A stretch of 64,000 nucleotides of DNA, taken from the NCBI GenBank assembly GCA_963824215.1, contig CAWGOE010000004.1:496001-560000 (forward strand). The letters run 5' to 3'. The notes beneath the pieces were generated by a model. It was not told the DNA's origin and ran no database searches. It saw nothing but the letters and a program-made list of their open reading frames with translations. Position numbers and translations under genes: made by a program. Each line of letters begins with the position of its first letter. Position 1 is the first letter of the stretch. This stretch comes from VRUE01 sp963824215 (GTDB lineage: Bacteria > Actinomycetota > Thermoleophilia > Solirubrobacterales > 70-9). Positions 8,712-17,786 of this stretch are shown piece by piece.

Positions 8712-10284
8712 GCGGCTTTTCCCCCTCCTTGTAGTGGTAGGCGCCCTCGCGCTCGTTGCCTTGATCGCGGCGCAGCCGGCTGCCGCCAGCGAACCGCCGC
8801 CGGGCCAGGCGGGCTGGCTGTTTGACCCGGGGGCAGTTGTCGAAATCGATCTCGAGCTGCCGCAGGCGTCGATCGAGGCACTGGAGGCCGAGCCGGAGGA
8901 GGACTACCAGCCGGCGACGTTCTTGTTGACCGCCGGCGGGCAGACCTACGGCCCACTCGAGATTGGCACCCGGCTCAAGGGGGGCATCGGCTCGTTCCGC
9001 CCGCTCTCGCGGAAGGCCGCGTTCAAGCTCAAGTTCGACGAGGTCGTCGACGACCAGACGTTCTTCGGGCTGGAGAAGCTGACCCTGAACAACATGGTCC
9101 AGGACCCGTCGATGATCCACGAGACCCTGGCCTATGAGGTATTTCGCTCGCTGGGGATCCCTGCCTCGCGGACCGGGTATGCCTTTGTCCGGGTCAACGG
9201 GGAGCCGTACGGGCTCTACTTGAACATCGAGGTCCTCGACACGGTCTCGCTGCCCCGCTGGCTCGGCTCGACTCGCCACCTCTACGAGGGCTCCTACGGA
9301 ACCGATGTGACGCCGGGCGGGGCCGGGGCGTTCGAGGTCGACGAGGGCAAAAGCTCCAAACGCGAAGATCTTGAGGCGCTGATTGCGGCGGCCAACGCCA
9401 AAACGGGCGACTGGTCGGACGGGATGGCCGCGGTGGCCGACCTCGCGGAGATGACGGAGATGTGGGCGATCGAGCGCTACATCGGGCACTGGGACGGCTA
9501 TGCCGGCCATGGTGGCAATCTGGCGCCGAACAACTACTACCTGCACAGCGCCGATACCGGCGAAGACGCGGGAATCTTCCGGATGCTTCCCTGGGGGACT
9601 GACTGGACCTGGGAGACCAGGCTCGATTTCGACCAGCAGGGCGGCCTTCTGCTCGATCGTTGCCTCGCCGACGCCAGCTGCGCGGCGATGTATCGCGCGG
9701 CTCTGGTCGGGGCGCGGGACTCGATCCTCGCGCTCGACCTCCACTCCCGAGCCCTTGAGCTCGCCGCGACGGTTGCGCCATGGCAGGCACTGGAGGTCGC
9801 CCCGCGTCGTGAACACACGCCCGCGGACATGGCGGCCGCCGTCGAGTCCACGCGTGACTTCATCGCCGACCGCCCAGGCGAGCTCGCGGCTTGGCTCTCC
9901 GCGCAGGTCCCCAGCCCGGTCGGGGTTTCGTCGGCGGCGAGCTCGGCGACTTCGCTGCGCGCCCCGTCGTCCCCGCGAAGGAAGCTCTGGGTCGGCGCGC
10001 CCAGGCTCGCAAGCGGGCAGGTCGTCACGCCGCTCGAGTTGCCCGCGGCGGGGACGGCCGTCCAGCGCGTCTACAGGCGCCAGCGCGGTCGCTCGGCCAG
10101 TGTCTGCGCCGGGCGCGCCAGCCGCGCCCGCCCCGGGGCAACGCTTTTGCGTTGCTCGCTTCCAGCCACCCTCCGTCGCCGGCTCGCCCGCGGCTCGCTC
10201 GCCCTCGGCGTCAGGATTGTCTTCACGCCGGGCGGCGGGGATGCCGAATCCGCCCAGCGCCGCCTCGTCGCTCCTGGGCAATAG
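8698..10284 (+). CDS. Secreted CotH-family kinase-like protein 1
   Basis: 528-aa protein with a signal peptide (about residues 7-31, ending PAAASE) and a CotH domain (about 40-410). Conserved features are the basic GTRLKGGIGSFR loop, KLTLNNMVQDPSMIHETLAYEVFRSLGIPASRTGYAFV, GLYLNIEVLD, NNYYLHS and MLPWGTDWTWE. CotH proteins are secreted atypical kinases. The canonical PWDxD metal motif reads PWGTD here, so only the second Asp is kept. The last about 110 residues are Ala/Arg/Ser-rich and repeat-like. The next gene is a paralogue. Confidence 0.85.
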   Translation: MAFDKRLFPLLVVVGALALVALIAAQPAAASEPPPGQAGWLFDPGAVVEIDLELPQASIEALEAEPEEDYQPATFLLTAGGQTYGPLEIGTRLKGGIGSFRPLSRKAAFKLKFDEVVDDQTFFGLEKLTLNNMVQDPSMIHETLAYEVFRSLGIPASRTGYAFVRVNGEPYGLYLNIEVLDTVSLPRWLGSTRHLYEGSYGTDVTPGGAGAFEVDEGKSSKREDLEALIAAANAKTGDWSDGMAAVADLAEMTEMWAIERYIGHWDGYAGHGGNLAPNNYYLHSADTGEDAGIFRMLPWGTDWTWETRLDFDQQGGLLLDRCLADASCAAMYRAALVGARDSILALDLHSRALELAATVAPWQALEVAPRREHTPADMAAAVESTRDFIADRPGELAAWLSAQVPSPVGVSSAASSATSLRAPSSPRRKLWVGAPRLASGQVVTPLELPAAGTAVQRVYRRQRGRSASVCAGRASRARPGATLLRCSLPATLRRRLARGSLALGVRIVFTPGGGDAESAQRRLVAPGQ

Positions 10285-10313
10285 CCCGCGTTTCCGCTAG
10301 CTTTCCCTGGTCT

Positions 10314-11972
10314 ATGCGCTGGCCTTCGAGCTCATTCCGCGGTCTCCGCGCCGCAGTGACCGCGCTGGGTCTCGGCCTCCTCATGCCGGCATTCGACCCG
10401 CGGCCGTCCTCCGCCGACGAAATTGCCTGGATGTTTGACCGCGACGCGGTCGTTGAAATCAACCTTGGCGGGCTCTCCGAAGAAGAGCTCGACGCGCTTG
10501 AAGCCGAACCGGACGAGTACCAGAAAGGGACGTTCGAACTTAAAATCGGCGGTGTCGCCAAAGGCGCGGTGCTGGCCGATGTCGGGATTCGCCGCAAGGG
10601 CGGATTCGGTTCTTCGCGCCCGATCAAGACCGGCAAGTCGGGGCTGAAACTCCGCTTCGACGAGTTCGTCGACGACCAGCTCTTCTTCGGGATCAAAAGG
10701 CTGACCCTGAACAACATGTTCCAGGACGAGTCGATGGTCCACGAGACGCTCACCTACGAGCTCTTCCACGCACTCGACCTGCCTGCCTCGCGCACCGGTT
10801 ACGCCTTCGTCAGCCTGAACGGGGCGAAATACGGGCTGATGCTCAACGTCGAGACCCTCGACGAGATCTCGCTGCCGCAGTGGTTCCCGACCACCGGTCA
10901 TCTCTACGAGGCGGATGCGGCAGGAACCGATGTCAGGCCCGGACAGGCCGAGACCTTCGAGGTTGACGAGGGCGACGATGAGGATCTGAGCGACCTCGAA
11001 GCGCTGATCGCCGCCGCTAACGACGAAGAAGGCGATTGGTCGGAAGGCATGGCCGCGGTCGCCGACCTCGAGCGAATGACGGCGCAGTGGGCGGTCGAAC
11101 GCTATGTCGGCCACTGGGACGGCTACGCCGGTGCGCCGGTCACGCCGGAACCCGAACCCCCGATCCGCCCGAACAACTACTACCTGCACAGCGACGAAAC
11201 GGGCATCTTCCAGTTGATGCCGTGGGGCACCGACCAGACTTGGGAATTCCCGCGGGGCTTCGGGGCGTCGGCGGCTGGGCTGATGTTCAACCAGTGCCTG
11301 GCCGATGCCAGCTGCTGGGACCTCTACCTCGACGGCCTGACGGACATTCACTGCCTAAACCAGGAGCTCGATCAGGGCGCTCACGCTTCTCAGCTGGCTG
11401 CGTTGCTGGACCCCTACCAGGACGAAGAAGACGAAACCCGTCGTGGCTATTCGGCTGCGCAGATTGCCGCAGAAGTGCAGAACACCGAAGTCTTTGCTGA
11501 AGATCGGGCCGAAGAGCTCGAGGAATACCTGATCGACGAAGAACGCCTCGGCGGCGGGGTGAATCCCTGTCCTCCGCCCGATCCGGGGCCGGAAGATCCG
11601 GGCAGCGGTAGCGCTTCGCCGGGGGCCCCTGCCGCCACCGCCTTGCCCCAGCCGCCGCCCCCCGCGGGCGAGCCGCAGTTCAAGCGCTCACGGTTGGTCG
11701 GCGCTCATGTCGTCACCCATCTCGTCGTGCCGGGCCCCGGCCAGGTCCAGAAGGTCGTCACCTTGAGGATCGGCAAACGCCACAAGCGGGTCTGCTCTGC
11801 CTCGAGGCGGGTCAATTCCTCGGGCCCGGTCAAGTTGCGCTGCCGCCTCTCCCGTAGGGAGAAGGACCTGCTCGAGGAGGGCACGTCGCCGCTCGCGGTG
11901 AACGTCTCCTTCAAGGCGGATGGAGCGGCGAGCCGCTGGACCCTCCGCCGCCCCGCAGCAAATGCCGGCTGA
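10314..11972 (+). CDS. Secreted CotH-family kinase-like protein 2
   Basis: 552-aa paralogue of the preceding gene. A signal peptide (MRWPSSSFRGLRAAVTALGL...) is followed by a CotH domain with RRKGGFGSSRP, RLTLNNMFQDESMVHETLTYELFHALDLPASRTGY, RPNNYYLHS and LMPWGTDQTWE. A Pro/Gly/Ser linker (about 415-465) leads to a basic, beta-rich C-terminal tail. Glu and Lys codons use GAA and AAA more than the neighbours, which suggests a different age or source from copy 1. The tail runs into the polA start (11-nt overlap). Its target is unknown; a cell-surface or spore-coat-like protein is possible. Confidence 0.84.
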   Translation: MRWPSSSFRGLRAAVTALGLGLLMPAFDPRPSSADEIAWMFDRDAVVEINLGGLSEEELDALEAEPDEYQKGTFELKIGGVAKGAVLADVGIRRKGGFGSSRPIKTGKSGLKLRFDEFVDDQLFFGIKRLTLNNMFQDESMVHETLTYELFHALDLPASRTGYAFVSLNGAKYGLMLNVETLDEISLPQWFPTTGHLYEADAAGTDVRPGQAETFEVDEGDDEDLSDLEALIAAANDEEGDWSEGMAAVADLERMTAQWAVERYVGHWDGYAGAPVTPEPEPPIRPNNYYLHSDETGIFQLMPWGTDQTWEFPRGFGASAAGLMFNQCLADASCWDLYLDGLTDIHCLNQELDQGAHASQLAALLDPYQDEEDETRRGYSAAQIAAEVQNTEVFAEDRAEELEEYLIDEERLGGGVNPCPPPDPGPEDPGSGSASPGAPAATALPQPPPPAGEPQFKRSRLVGAHVVTHLVVPGPGQVQKVVTLRIGKRHKRVCSASRRVNSSGPVKLRCRLSRREKDLLEEGTSPLAVNVSFKADGAASRWTLRRPAANAG

Positions 11973-14586
11973 GCCCGGCGAGCTTTTCCTGATCGACGGC
12001 AACTCCCTTGCCTACAGGGCGTTCTTCGCGCTGCCGGAGTCGATTGGGACCAGCGACGGGCGTCCGACCAACGCGATCTACGGGTTGGCCTCGATGCTGG
12101 TCAAAATCATCGACGAGCATCACCCCGCCGGCGTCGTCGTCGCCTGGGACGCCGGCATGTCGGGACGTGAGGTCACCTACGACCTCTACAAGGCCCAGCG
12201 CAAACCGCGCCCCGACCTGCTGCGCGAGCAGTGGCCGCACCTGATGCCACTGGTCGAGGCCTTCGGCTACACCAACGTCAAGGTCGAGGGATACGAGGCC
12301 GACGATGTGATCGCTTCGTTGACCCGGCAGGCACGCGAAGAGGGGCTGACGGTGATGGTCGTGACCGGCGATCGCGACGCCTACCAGCTGGTCGGCCCCG
12401 GCGTGCGAGTGATGAGTACCTCGCGCGGGATCACCGAGACGAAGATCTACGACAGCGACGCAGTGGTCGAGCGCTACGGGGTGCCGCCGGAGCTGATCAC
12501 CGACCTGATGGGCCTGCGCGGCGACACCTCGGACAACATTCCCGGTGTCCCCGGGATCGGCGAGAAAACCGCGACCCAGTTGCTGCAGAAGTTCGGCTCG
12601 CTGGAAAAGGTGTTGGCGAGCGTCGAGGAGATCTCCGGCGCCAAACGCAAGCAGAACCTGCTCGAGCACGCCGACGACGCCCGCATGTCGAAAGAGCTGG
12701 CGACGTTGCAGTACGAGATCGAGACCGGCGTCGACCTGACCGCGGCAATGGGCGCCGAGCCCGATCGCGGCGCCCTGCGCGACTTCATGCGCGAGTTCGA
12801 GCTGCGGGCGGTGATGGAGCGGCTCGAAGAAGCGCTGCCCGAGGGGGAGGCCGTTCCCGGTCGCAGTGTCGAGAAGGAGCTGGCGATCGAGGTGGCGGAG
12901 GGGAGGCCTGTCGACCTCGGCGAGGGCATGGCCGCCGTAGCGATCTCCGGCGAGCGCTGGGCTGCCGCCCATGGCGAGCGGATCGTCGCTGGCGCTTCGA
13001 CCCTGGACGAGCTCGCGGTCGAGCTCGCCGGCAGGCCGCTCGCTGCTCACGACGCCAAGTCGCTCGGCGGCGGTCGCCACGGGCTGCTCGCTGCTGCCGC
13101 CCGCGAGGGGGTCGAGCTGCGCCTTGACCACGACACGCTGCTCGCCGCCTACCTGCTCGAGCCGCAGCGTCGCACCTACGAGCTGACCGAGCTGGCGGCG
13201 GACGCGGGAATAGGCCTCGCCGAGGGCGCCGCTGCTGACCCCGGCGAGGACGACGGCCAGCTGGCGCTCGGCGAGGAGGTCGAGGCCGGCCTCGATCCGG
13301 CTGAGGAAGCGCGCCTGGTGGCGGCCCTCGCCGAGGCGCAGCGACCCCGCCTGGAGCAGTTCGAGTTGGAGCCACTGCTGCGCGACGTCGAGTTGCCGCT
13401 CGTCCATGTCCTTGCCGCGATGGAGCGGGAGGGGCTGAAGCTCGACGCCCAGCGCCTGGCCGAAGTCGGCGCTGGCTTCGGCGAGCGAATCGCGACCCTG
13501 GAGAAGGAGATCTTCGAGCTGGCCGAGGAGGAGTTCACGATCGGCTCGCCGCAGCAGGTCGGGCGCATCCTCTTCGAGAAGCTCGAGCTGACCCGCAAGC
13601 GACGGGGCAAAACCGGCTTCTCGACCGACGCCCGCGTCCTCGCCCAGATCCGCGACGAGCACCCGATCGTCGAGAAGATCGAGTCTTGGCGCGAGCTGAC
13701 CAAGCTGAAGAACACTTATCTCGACTCGCTGCCGGACCTGATCGATCCGCAGACCGGCCGCGTCCACACCACCTTCAACCAGGCGTCGACGACGACCGGC
13801 CGTCTCTCCAGCACCAATCCGAACCTGCAGAACATCCCGATCCGCACCGAGATCGGCCGCCCCGTTCGCGCTTGCTTCGTCGCCGAGAACGGCGCCCGCC
13901 TGCTCTCCGCCGACTACAGCCAGGTCGAGCTGCGGGTGCTCGCCCACGTCGCCGAGGAGGAGGTGCTGAAGGAGATCTTCCGCGCCGGCGAAGACGTCCA
14001 CGCCGCCACCGCTGCCGAGGTCTTCGACATCTCGCGTGACGACGTCGACGTCGGCCAGCGCTCGAAGGCGAAGATGGTCAACTTCGGCATCGTCTACGGG
14101 CTGACCGGGTTCGGCCTCGCCGACCGGCTCAACATCCCGCGCAAAGAGGGCGAGGAGTTCGTCGCCCGCTACCTCGAGCGTTTCCCCGCCGTGCGCGCCT
14201 TCCGCGAGGCCGTGGTCGAGCGGGCCCAGGAGGAGGGCTACGTGCGCACGCTGATGGGCCGGCGGCGCTCGATTCCGGAGTTGCGCTCGGGCAACCCGAA
14301 CACCCGTCGCCTCGGGGAGCGCCTCGCCGTCAACACCGTGATCCAGGGAACCGCGGCGGACATCATCAAGGTCGCGATGGTGCGTTGCCAGGCCGCCCTG
14401 CGCGAGTCGGGGACGAAGACCCGCCTGGTGTTACAGATCCACGACGAGCTGCTCTTTGAGGGCCCTCCTGGGGAGATGGAGGAAGCGACCGAGCTGGTGC
14501 GGCGCGAGATGTGCGCGGCCTACGAGCTCGACCCGCCGCTCGAGGTCGACGTCGGTGTCGGCAAGGATTGGCTGGATGCGAAGTAG
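11962..14586 (+). CDS. polA: DNA polymerase I
   Basis: 874-aa family A polymerase for Okazaki-fragment maturation and repair. Residues 1-290 form the 5'-3' exonuclease (LFLIDGNSLAYRAFFALP, GYEADDVIAS, TSDNIPGVPGIGEKTA). The middle region lacks the DxE and other acidic exonuclease motifs (it reads MAAVAISG), so proofreading is probably absent. The polymerase has motif A DYSQVELR, O-helix RSKAKMVNFGIVYG (Phe at the sugar-discriminating site) and motif C QIHDELLFE. Start ATG 11962 lies inside the end of CotH2; an upstream ATG at 11920 would add 14 residues. Confidence 0.96.
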   Translation: MPAEPGELFLIDGNSLAYRAFFALPESIGTSDGRPTNAIYGLASMLVKIIDEHHPAGVVVAWDAGMSGREVTYDLYKAQRKPRPDLLREQWPHLMPLVEAFGYTNVKVEGYEADDVIASLTRQAREEGLTVMVVTGDRDAYQLVGPGVRVMSTSRGITETKIYDSDAVVERYGVPPELITDLMGLRGDTSDNIPGVPGIGEKTATQLLQKFGSLEKVLASVEEISGAKRKQNLLEHADDARMSKELATLQYEIETGVDLTAAMGAEPDRGALRDFMREFELRAVMERLEEALPEGEAVPGRSVEKELAIEVAEGRPVDLGEGMAAVAISGERWAAAHGERIVAGASTLDELAVELAGRPLAAHDAKSLGGGRHGLLAAAAREGVELRLDHDTLLAAYLLEPQRRTYELTELAADAGIGLAEGAAADPGEDDGQLALGEEVEAGLDPAEEARLVAALAEAQRPRLEQFELEPLLRDVELPLVHVLAAMEREGLKLDAQRLAEVGAGFGERIATLEKEIFELAEEEFTIGSPQQVGRILFEKLELTRKRRGKTGFSTDARVLAQIRDEHPIVEKIESWRELTKLKNTYLDSLPDLIDPQTGRVHTTFNQASTTTGRLSSTNPNLQNIPIRTEIGRPVRACFVAENGARLLSADYSQVELRVLAHVAEEEVLKEIFRAGEDVHAATAAEVFDISRDDVDVGQRSKAKMVNFGIVYGLTGFGLADRLNIPRKEGEEFVARYLERFPAVRAFREAVVERAQEEGYVRTLMGRRRSIPELRSGNPNTRRLGERLAVNTVIQGTAADIIKVAMVRCQAALRESGTKTRLVLQIHDELLFEGPPGEMEEATELVRREMCAAYELDPPLEVDVGVGKDWLDAK

Positions 14587-14591
14587 GGCCG

Positions 14592-15029
14592 ATGGATAAG
14601 GGTCTCGCGGTATTGCTGACTGCCGCCGCCGGCGGGCTGATCGCCCTGCAGGCGCCGATCAACGCTGGGCTCGGTAAGGCGACCGGCAGCCTCCCCGCGG
14701 CGCTGATCTCGTTCACGGTGGGCACGGTTGCGCTGGCTGCGATCGTCGTTCTCAGCGGCAAGGCGGGTGGGCTCAGCTCGACCTTCGACGTCAGCTGGTA
14801 CTACCTGCTTGGCGGCCTGCTCGGCGCGATCTACGTCACCAACGCGCTGATCGCCGTGGCTGCGGTGGGGGCGGGCGGGGTAGCGGCGGCGACGATCGCC
14901 GGCCAGCTCACCGCCTCGGTTGCGATCGACCGGCTAGGCCTGTTTGGCCTCGACCAGGTCCCGCTCAGCCCCGAGCGGGTGCTCGGCGTCGCCCTCTTGA
15001 TGGCGGGCACCGTTCTGATCGTTCGCTGA
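14592..15029 (+). CDS. DMT/YdcZ-type (DUF606) membrane protein
   Basis: 145-aa protein with four to five transmembrane segments, starting 5 nt after polA. The opening MDKGLAVLLTAAAGGLIALQAPINAGLGKATGSLPAALISF carries the QxPxNAxLG signature of the YdcZ/DUF606 half-size DMT family. By family knowledge such proteins act as small permeases, often as pairs; no partner is adjacent. The last 96 nt overlap the 3' end of the minus-strand FAD reductase gene, so both C-termini are encoded by the same DNA. Confidence 0.78.
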   Translation: MDKGLAVLLTAAAGGLIALQAPINAGLGKATGSLPAALISFTVGTVALAAIVVLSGKAGGLSSTFDVSWYYLLGGLLGAIYVTNALIAVAAVGAGGVAAATIAGQLTASVAIDRLGLFGLDQVPLSPERVLGVALLMAGTVLIVR

Positions 15030-16151
15030 GCGCGCCGGCGGCGGCGCGATCTGCAGGTAGTGGTCGAAGGACCACTTGACGAAGCGCTTCGATCCGAGCA
15101 GCCGGATCATCGGACCCAGCAGGCGCGGCGGGATCCGCGGCACGAGCTTCTGCACGCGCAGCATCCAACGGAACTTCCACTCGTGGGAGTCATGGAACTC
15201 GGCGTAGCGGCTCGCCGCCCGCCCGCGGTCCTGGTGACCCTCGTGGACCTCGCGCAGCTCCCGTCCGAGCGCGACGCCGAAGTAGAGTGCCGTCCTGATC
15301 CCCTCGGCGGTCAGGGGCAGGCAGTGACCGGCGGAGTCGCCGACGAAGAAGACACCACCCTCAGTGGCGCGGCGCAGCTTGTGCGGAATCCAGTTGCCCT
15401 GGTAGCGGACCCGCTCGCTGCCGAGATCTTCGGCCAGCAGCTCGGTCGTCTCACGGACGTGGAAGCGCGGGTCGAAGGAGCCGACGCCGATCCGCAGCTC
15501 GTCTCGGGCCGGGAACGACCAGCCGTAGCCGGCAGGCACATAGCGGCGGTCGATCCACACCTCAAGATCCTTGCTCTCGCCCCCGGGATGCACCTCGAGG
15601 CCGCGCGAGAGCGGCGCGTCGGGGGGCTGGTAGCCGTCGCCGGAGGCGAGCATTCGTCGCCAGCCGAGCGCGTCGACGACGAGCGGGGCGGAGAGCACGC
15701 CACGGTCGGTCTCGATCGCTATCTGTCCGTCGTCGTTGGCGGGCCTGGCCCGGCCGTTCACCTTGGCGGTCTCAAAGCGGGCGTCGCACTGGCGCCAGAG
15801 CAGCTCGCAGAGCTCGCGGTAATCGAAGGTCGAGAAGGTCCACGGCAGCTCGTAGCGCCTGCTGCCGTGGGGGGTGTGGATCAAGAGCGAGCTGAAGCGC
15901 TGCCGCTCGGCCTCGATCAGCCCGGTGGCGCCCAGCCACTCGGTCGGGATGCCACAGGCCGAGGTCTGCCGCTCGCCGATCTCGTAGCGATCGACAATCA
16001 GCACGTCGGCGCCCGAGCCGGCCAGCTCGCGGGCGACCGCGAGGCCGGCGAAGCTGGCGCCGCAGATCAGCACGTCATACTCCCCGGTCAAAGGGGTTCG
16101 CTCATCGCCGCGCTTGGTAGCTCGAACCGGCACGACGTGGAGCGTATCCAC
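14934..16151 (-). CDS. FAD-dependent oxidoreductase, geranylgeranyl reductase-like
   Basis: 405-aa flavoprotein. The FAD-binding motif DVLICGASFAGLAVARELAGSGADVLIVDR lies near residues 25-55 and the second FAD motif FVGDSAGHCLPLTAEGIRTALYFG is at about 300. An Arg/Trp-rich C-terminal region is typical of the geranylgeranyl reductase/lycopene cyclase group. GTG 16151 is preferred, with GAGGGA about 12 nt upstream; a longer reading would run into rpsA. The last about 32 residues are polar and overlap the DMT gene on the other strand. The substrate (prenyl chain, quinone or lipid) cannot be set from sequence. Confidence 0.8.
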   Translation of the reverse strand: MDTLHVVPVRATKRGDERTPLTGEYDVLICGASFAGLAVARELAGSGADVLIVDRYEIGERQTSACGIPTEWLGATGLIEAERQRFSSLLIHTPHGSRRYELPWTFSTFDYRELCELLWRQCDARFETAKVNGRARPANDDGQIAIETDRGVLSAPLVVDALGWRRMLASGDGYQPPDAPLSRGLEVHPGGESKDLEVWIDRRYVPAGYGWSFPARDELRIGVGSFDPRFHVRETTELLAEDLGSERVRYQGNWIPHKLRRATEGGVFFVGDSAGHCLPLTAEGIRTALYFGVALGRELREVHEGHQDRGRAASRYAEFHDSHEWKFRWMLRVQKLVPRIPPRLLGPMIRLLGSKRFVKWSFDHYLQIAPPPARSANDQNGARHQEGDAEHPLGAERDLVEAKQA

Positions 16152-16170
16152 TCTGCAATTATCCCTCGCT

Positions 16171-17778
16171 GTGTCCGTGACCGATACGACCTTGACCCCT
16201 GCTTCGACCGGCTCCCCCGTGGAGGGATCCAACGGCCTGCTGGTCGAAATCGACGGCAAAATCGTCCCGAACTACGCGGCGACGATGGTCTCCTTCGACG
16301 AGGGCGACGTCGTCAAAGGCAAGGTCGTGCGGATCGACAAAGACGAGGTCTTGGTCGATATCGGCTACAAGTCGGAGGGGGTCATTCCCTCGAATGAGCT
16401 CTCGATCCGCAAGTCGGTCGATCCGGGTGACGAGGTCGAGCTGGACGAGGAGATCGACGCCCTCGTCCTGACCAAAGAAGACGCCGAGGGCCGCCTGGTC
16501 CTCTCCAAGAAGCGCGCCCGCTTCGAGAAGGCGTGGCGGCGCATCGAGGCAGCGGCCGAGTCCGGCGAACCGGTCGAAGGCAGCGTGATCGAGGTGGTCA
16601 AGGGCGGCCTCATCCTCGACCTCGGCGTGCGCGGCTTCCTGCCCGCTTCGCTGGTCGACATCCGCCGGGTCCATAACTTGGATGAGTTCCTCGGCCAGAC
16701 GCTCGAGTGCAAAGTGATCGAGCTCAACCGCAGCCGCAACAACGTGGTGCTCTCGCGGCGCGCCGTGCTCGAGGAAGAGCGCAAGGAGGTCCGCGAGCAG
16801 ATCCTCGGCCGGCTCGAGCCGGGCCAGGTCGTCGAGGGCAAGATCTCCAACATCGTCGACTTCGGCGCCTTCGTCGACCTCGACGGGATCGACGGCCTGA
16901 TCCACATCTCCGAGCTTTCCTGGAGCCACGTCAACCACCCCTCCGAGGTCGTCTCGATCGGCGACACCGTGCGGATCAAAGTGCTCGACATCGACCGCGA
17001 CCGCCAGCGCATCTCCCTCGGTCTCAAGCAGACCCAGGAGGACCCCTGGCAGCGCGTGATCAGCACCCACCGCTCCGGCGACGTGCTCGAGGGGACGGTG
17101 ACCAAGGTCGTCGCCTTCGGCGCCTTCGTCGAGATCCTGCCCGGGGTCGAGGGCCTGGTCCACATCTCCGAGCTCGCCGACCACCATGTCGAGAACCCCA
17201 GTGAGGTGGTTGAGCCGAACTCGACACTCAACGTGAAGATCCTTGAGATCGATGAGGAGCGGCGGCGCTTGTCGCTCAGCATCAAGCGGGTTGAGGGGCA
17301 GAACATGCCGATGGGGGATCTCGGCGAGCAACTTGAAGCGGCGGGGTCGACTGACGAGGAGGCTTCGGACGAGGAGCCCCAGGCCGCGGGTCCTGTCACG
17401 GCAGGGGACCCACCTCCCCCTGCGGTAGCTGAAGCTTCCTCGGGGGAGGTCCCCCCTACCGCGCCACCCGCGGCAGACGAGTCTGAGGAGACCCCCGCAG
17501 AGCCCGTGACTGAGATTGAGGAACCTGCTGCCGAGGTTCCCGCTGAGCAAGCTGAGGAGCCTGCTGCTGAGGTCGCTTCTGAGCAGCCAGCTGAGGAGTC
17601 CGAGGCGCCTGCTGCTGAGACCCCCGAGGCCGAAGAGGCTGAGGCCGATGGTCCTGAGGAGGATGAGGAAGCTGAGGCGCAGGAGGGGGAATCGGTTGCT
17701 GATCGGCCGGATTCGCCCGATGACACTGACGAGGCGGCCGGCGAGTCCGAGCAGGACGGCGACGCAGAGCAGGACTGA
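16171..17778 (+). CDS. rpsA: Ribosomal protein S1 (four S1 domains, long acidic tail)
   Basis: RNA-binding protein aiding translation initiation. It has four S1 OB-folds at about 43-111, 130-197, 219-287 (GQVVEGKISNIVDFGAFVDL) and 304-373 (GDVLEGTVTKVVAFGAFVEI). Residues about 385-535 form an Ala/Glu/Pro tail. The start is taken as GTG 16171 (VSVTDTTLTP), with GTG 16177 possible; no strong Shine-Dalgarno is visible. Family B element B1 (17384-17473) is embedded in frame in the tail (about residues 405-435). It is followed at once by coaE and is divergent from the FAD reductase gene. Confidence 0.93.
   Translation: MSVTDTTLTPASTGSPVEGSNGLLVEIDGKIVPNYAATMVSFDEGDVVKGKVVRIDKDEVLVDIGYKSEGVIPSNELSIRKSVDPGDEVELDEEIDALVLTKEDAEGRLVLSKKRARFEKAWRRIEAAAESGEPVEGSVIEVVKGGLILDLGVRGFLPASLVDIRRVHNLDEFLGQTLECKVIELNRSRNNVVLSRRAVLEEERKEVREQILGRLEPGQVVEGKISNIVDFGAFVDLDGIDGLIHISELSWSHVNHPSEVVSIGDTVRIKVLDIDRDRQRISLGLKQTQEDPWQRVISTHRSGDVLEGTVTKVVAFGAFVEILPGVEGLVHISELADHHVENPSEVVEPNSTLNVKILEIDEERRRLSLSIKRVEGQNMPMGDLGEQLEAAGSTDEEASDEEPQAAGPVTAGDPPPPAVAEASSGEVPPTAPPAADESEETPAEPVTEIEEPAAEVPAEQAEEPAAEVASEQPAEESEAPAAETPEAEEAEADGPEEDEEAEAQEGESVADRPDSPDDTDEAAGESEQDGDAEQD
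17384..17473 (+). repeat. Family B palindromic element, copy B1, inside rpsA
   Basis: 90-nt element with outer arms CCGCGGGT (17384-17391) and ACCCGCGG (17466-17473) and an inner 9-bp stem ACCTCCCCC/GGGGGAGGT. It matches the copy at 63854-63943 over nearly its whole length. The inner stem T:A pair here is G:C there, a compensatory change. The length is divisible by 3 and it is open in the rpsA frame, where it encodes a Pro/Ala-rich segment (TAGDPPPPAVAEASSGEV). Confidence 0.85.
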
Positions 17779-17786
17779 GCGGGGTT

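Noticed and set aside
8692..10281. Long minus-strand open frame of 529 codons opposite CotH1.
   Set aside because: It is a by-product of GC-rich codon bias on the sense strand: low-complexity Arg/Gly/Ala translation, no domain, fully opposite a recognised gene.
11911..14001. Minus-strand open frame of about 700 codons opposite polA; similar ones opposite rpsA (16365-18296) and the antiporter/flippase region (61951-63744).
   Set aside because: The sense-strand genes have clear motifs; the antisense frames have none and are expected in high-GC DNA.
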